A DNA stretch of 6,378 bases from Betaproteobacteria bacterium (GTDB taxonomy: Bacteria > Pseudomonadota > Gammaproteobacteria > Burkholderiales > Usitatibacteraceae). Both the position numbers and the translations under genes were made by a program. Position 1 is the stretch's first letter. Each line of letters starts with the position of its first letter. The notes under the pieces were generated by a model that was not told where the DNA came from, did no database searches, and saw nothing but the letters and a program-made list of their open reading frames with translations. The stretch is taken from contig JAAOZZ010000144.1 of assembly GCA_012274175.1 (NCBI GenBank), positions 1-6,378 on the forward strand, given 5' to 3'. Below, piece after piece: positions 5,356-6,378 of this stretch.

Positions 5356-6378
5356 ACGCTACCAATGCGGGCGCGGCCGCGCCCAGGGTGAGCAGCAGCG
5401 CGGACATCGCCGACTGGCGCCCCGAGGACAACGCCTTCTGGGAAAGCACCGGCAAGAAGATCGCCTATCGCAACCTCTGGATCTCCGTGCCGAGCCTGCT
5501 CTGCGGATTCGCCGTCTGGGGCATGTGGGGAATCATCACCGTCCAGATGCTGAACCTCGGGTATCCCTTCAGCGCCGAGCAGCTCTTCACGCTCTCGGCG
5601 ATCGCGGGGCTGGCGGGCGCCACGATGCGCATTCCCGCGGCGTTCCTGATCCGCCTGGCGGGCGGGCGCAACACGATCTTCCTCACGACGGCGATGCTGC
5701 TCGCCCCGGCGATCGGCACCGGGATCGTCCTGCAGCACAAGGACTGGCCGCTCTGGGCCTTCCAGCTCATGGCCCTGTGGTCGGGCGTGGGAGGCGGGAA
5801 CTTCGCGAGCTCGATGTCCAACATCAGCACGTTCTTTCCCAAGCGGCTGCAGGGCACCGCGCTCGGCATCAACGCGGGCCTGGGAAATTTCGGCGTCACC
5901 AGCATGCAGGTGGTGATCCCGCTGGTCATGACGGTCAGCATCTTCGGCGCGCTGGGGGGCGAGCCGATGACGCTGGTGAAGGACAGCGGCTGGATCTTCG
6001 GCAAGATCGCGGCGGGCACGCCCACGTACATCCAGAACGCCGGCTTCGCCTGGCTGTTGTCATTGGTGCCGCTGTCGATCCTCTGCTGGTTCGGCATGAA
6101 CAACCTGCTGACGGTTTCGCCCAACATCGGCGGCCCGATCCTCGCATTCCTGAAGATCACCTGGCTCTACACGGTGTCGTTCGTGCCGACGATCCTGGGC
6201 CTGTACCTCTACCTGCCGGCGCCGAGCGGCCTGGGCCTGCTGAACATGTGGGCCGCCATGCCGCTCATCATCGTGAGCATGCTGCTGGTGATGAAGCTCA
6301 CCGCCTTCGGCACCATGAAGGAGAACATCGACGCGCAGTTCAAGATCTTCCGCAACAAGCACACGTGGGCGATGACGC
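5352..6378 (+). CDS. narK2: NarK2 (NarK/NarU-type) nitrate/nitrite transporter, 3' end outside window
   Basis: 342 residues are visible before the right edge, out of roughly 460 to 480 expected. After a polar N-terminus comes DWRPEDNAFWESTGKKIAYRNLWIS (21-45, read from shorter pieces), the NarK/NarU opening that the preceding gene lacks. Arg93 in TMRIPAAFLIR corresponds to E. coli NarK Arg89 in the second span. The nitrate signature spans 145-186 (GVGGGNFASSMSNISTFFP, then LGINAGLGNFGVTSMQ) and is very close to the E. coli protein. This type is generally regarded as a nitrate/nitrite exchanger that exports respiratory nitrite. The ATG at 5352 overlaps the narK1 TGA as ATGA, and GGGGA (5342-5346) sits 5 nt upstream, so translation is probably coupled. 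NarK1 and NarK2 in tandem usually precede narGHJI in denitrifying proteobacteria. The second nitrate signature lies beyond the edge. Confidence 0.93.
   Translation, partial: MNATNAGAAAPRVSSSADIADWRPEDNAFWESTGKKIAYRNLWISVPSLLCGFAVWGMWGIITVQMLNLGYPFSAEQLFTLSAIAGLAGATMRIPAAFLIRLAGGRNTIFLTTAMLLAPAIGTGIVLQHKDWPLWAFQLMALWSGVGGGNFASSMSNISTFFPKRLQGTALGINAGLGNFGVTSMQVVIPLVMTVSIFGALGGEPMTLVKDSGWIFGKIAAGTPTYIQNAGFAWLLSLVPLSILCWFGMNNLLTVSPNIGGPILAFLKITWLYTVSFVPTILGLYLYLPAPSGLGLLNMWAAMPLIIVSMLLVMKLTAFGTMKENIDAQFKIFRNKHTWAMT

Overview
The window is GC-rich, densely coded DNA with short intergenic gaps. Its codon usage and gene content suggest a denitrifying or nitrate-respiring betaproteobacterium (Burkholderiales/Rhodocyclales/Nitrosomonadales type). 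That placement is an inference from protein style, not from a marker gene. There are seven protein-coding genes and no RNA gene, insertion sequence or CRISPR array. The first gene is cut by the left edge and the last by the right edge. No gene-free stretch exceeds 173 bp.

Left part (1-938): the 3' portion of a predicted nucleotidyltransferase-fold protein of the GSU2403-like type. After a 128-bp gap containing a perfect 18-bp palindrome come three tightly packed genes on the plus strand (1067-3420). They encode a papain-like (C1) cysteine peptidase without signal or pro-peptide, an unrecognised protein with three predicted membrane segments, and a serine alpha/beta hydrolase with a Pro/Ala-rich tail. 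Both junctions are only 4 nt, so they look like one co-translated operon. The combination of protease, membrane protein and esterase/lipase-like hydrolase has no assigned function that I know of, and it is the best candidate here for an undescribed system.

Right part (3437-6378): a nitrogen-oxide respiration locus. On the minus strand is an NsrR-type Rrf2 regulator with the three cysteines of an NO-sensing Fe-S cluster. Divergent from it are two different NarK-family nitrate/nitrite transporters joined by an ATGA overlap: a short NarK1-type and the N-terminal 342 residues of a longer NarK/NarU-type (NarK2). The 173-bp shared control region holds a perfect FNR/ANR/DNR box, an NsrR-like operator and an 8-bp-arm inverted repeat. 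The simplest reading is that low oxygen (FNR-type activator) turns on nitrate import and nitrite export, while NO relieves NsrR repression of one or both divergent units. The narGHJI nitrate reductase genes would be expected just beyond the right edge, but this cannot be seen.

The hydrolase and nsrR genes converge tail to tail with a 16-bp gap, which marks the border between the two functional blocks.
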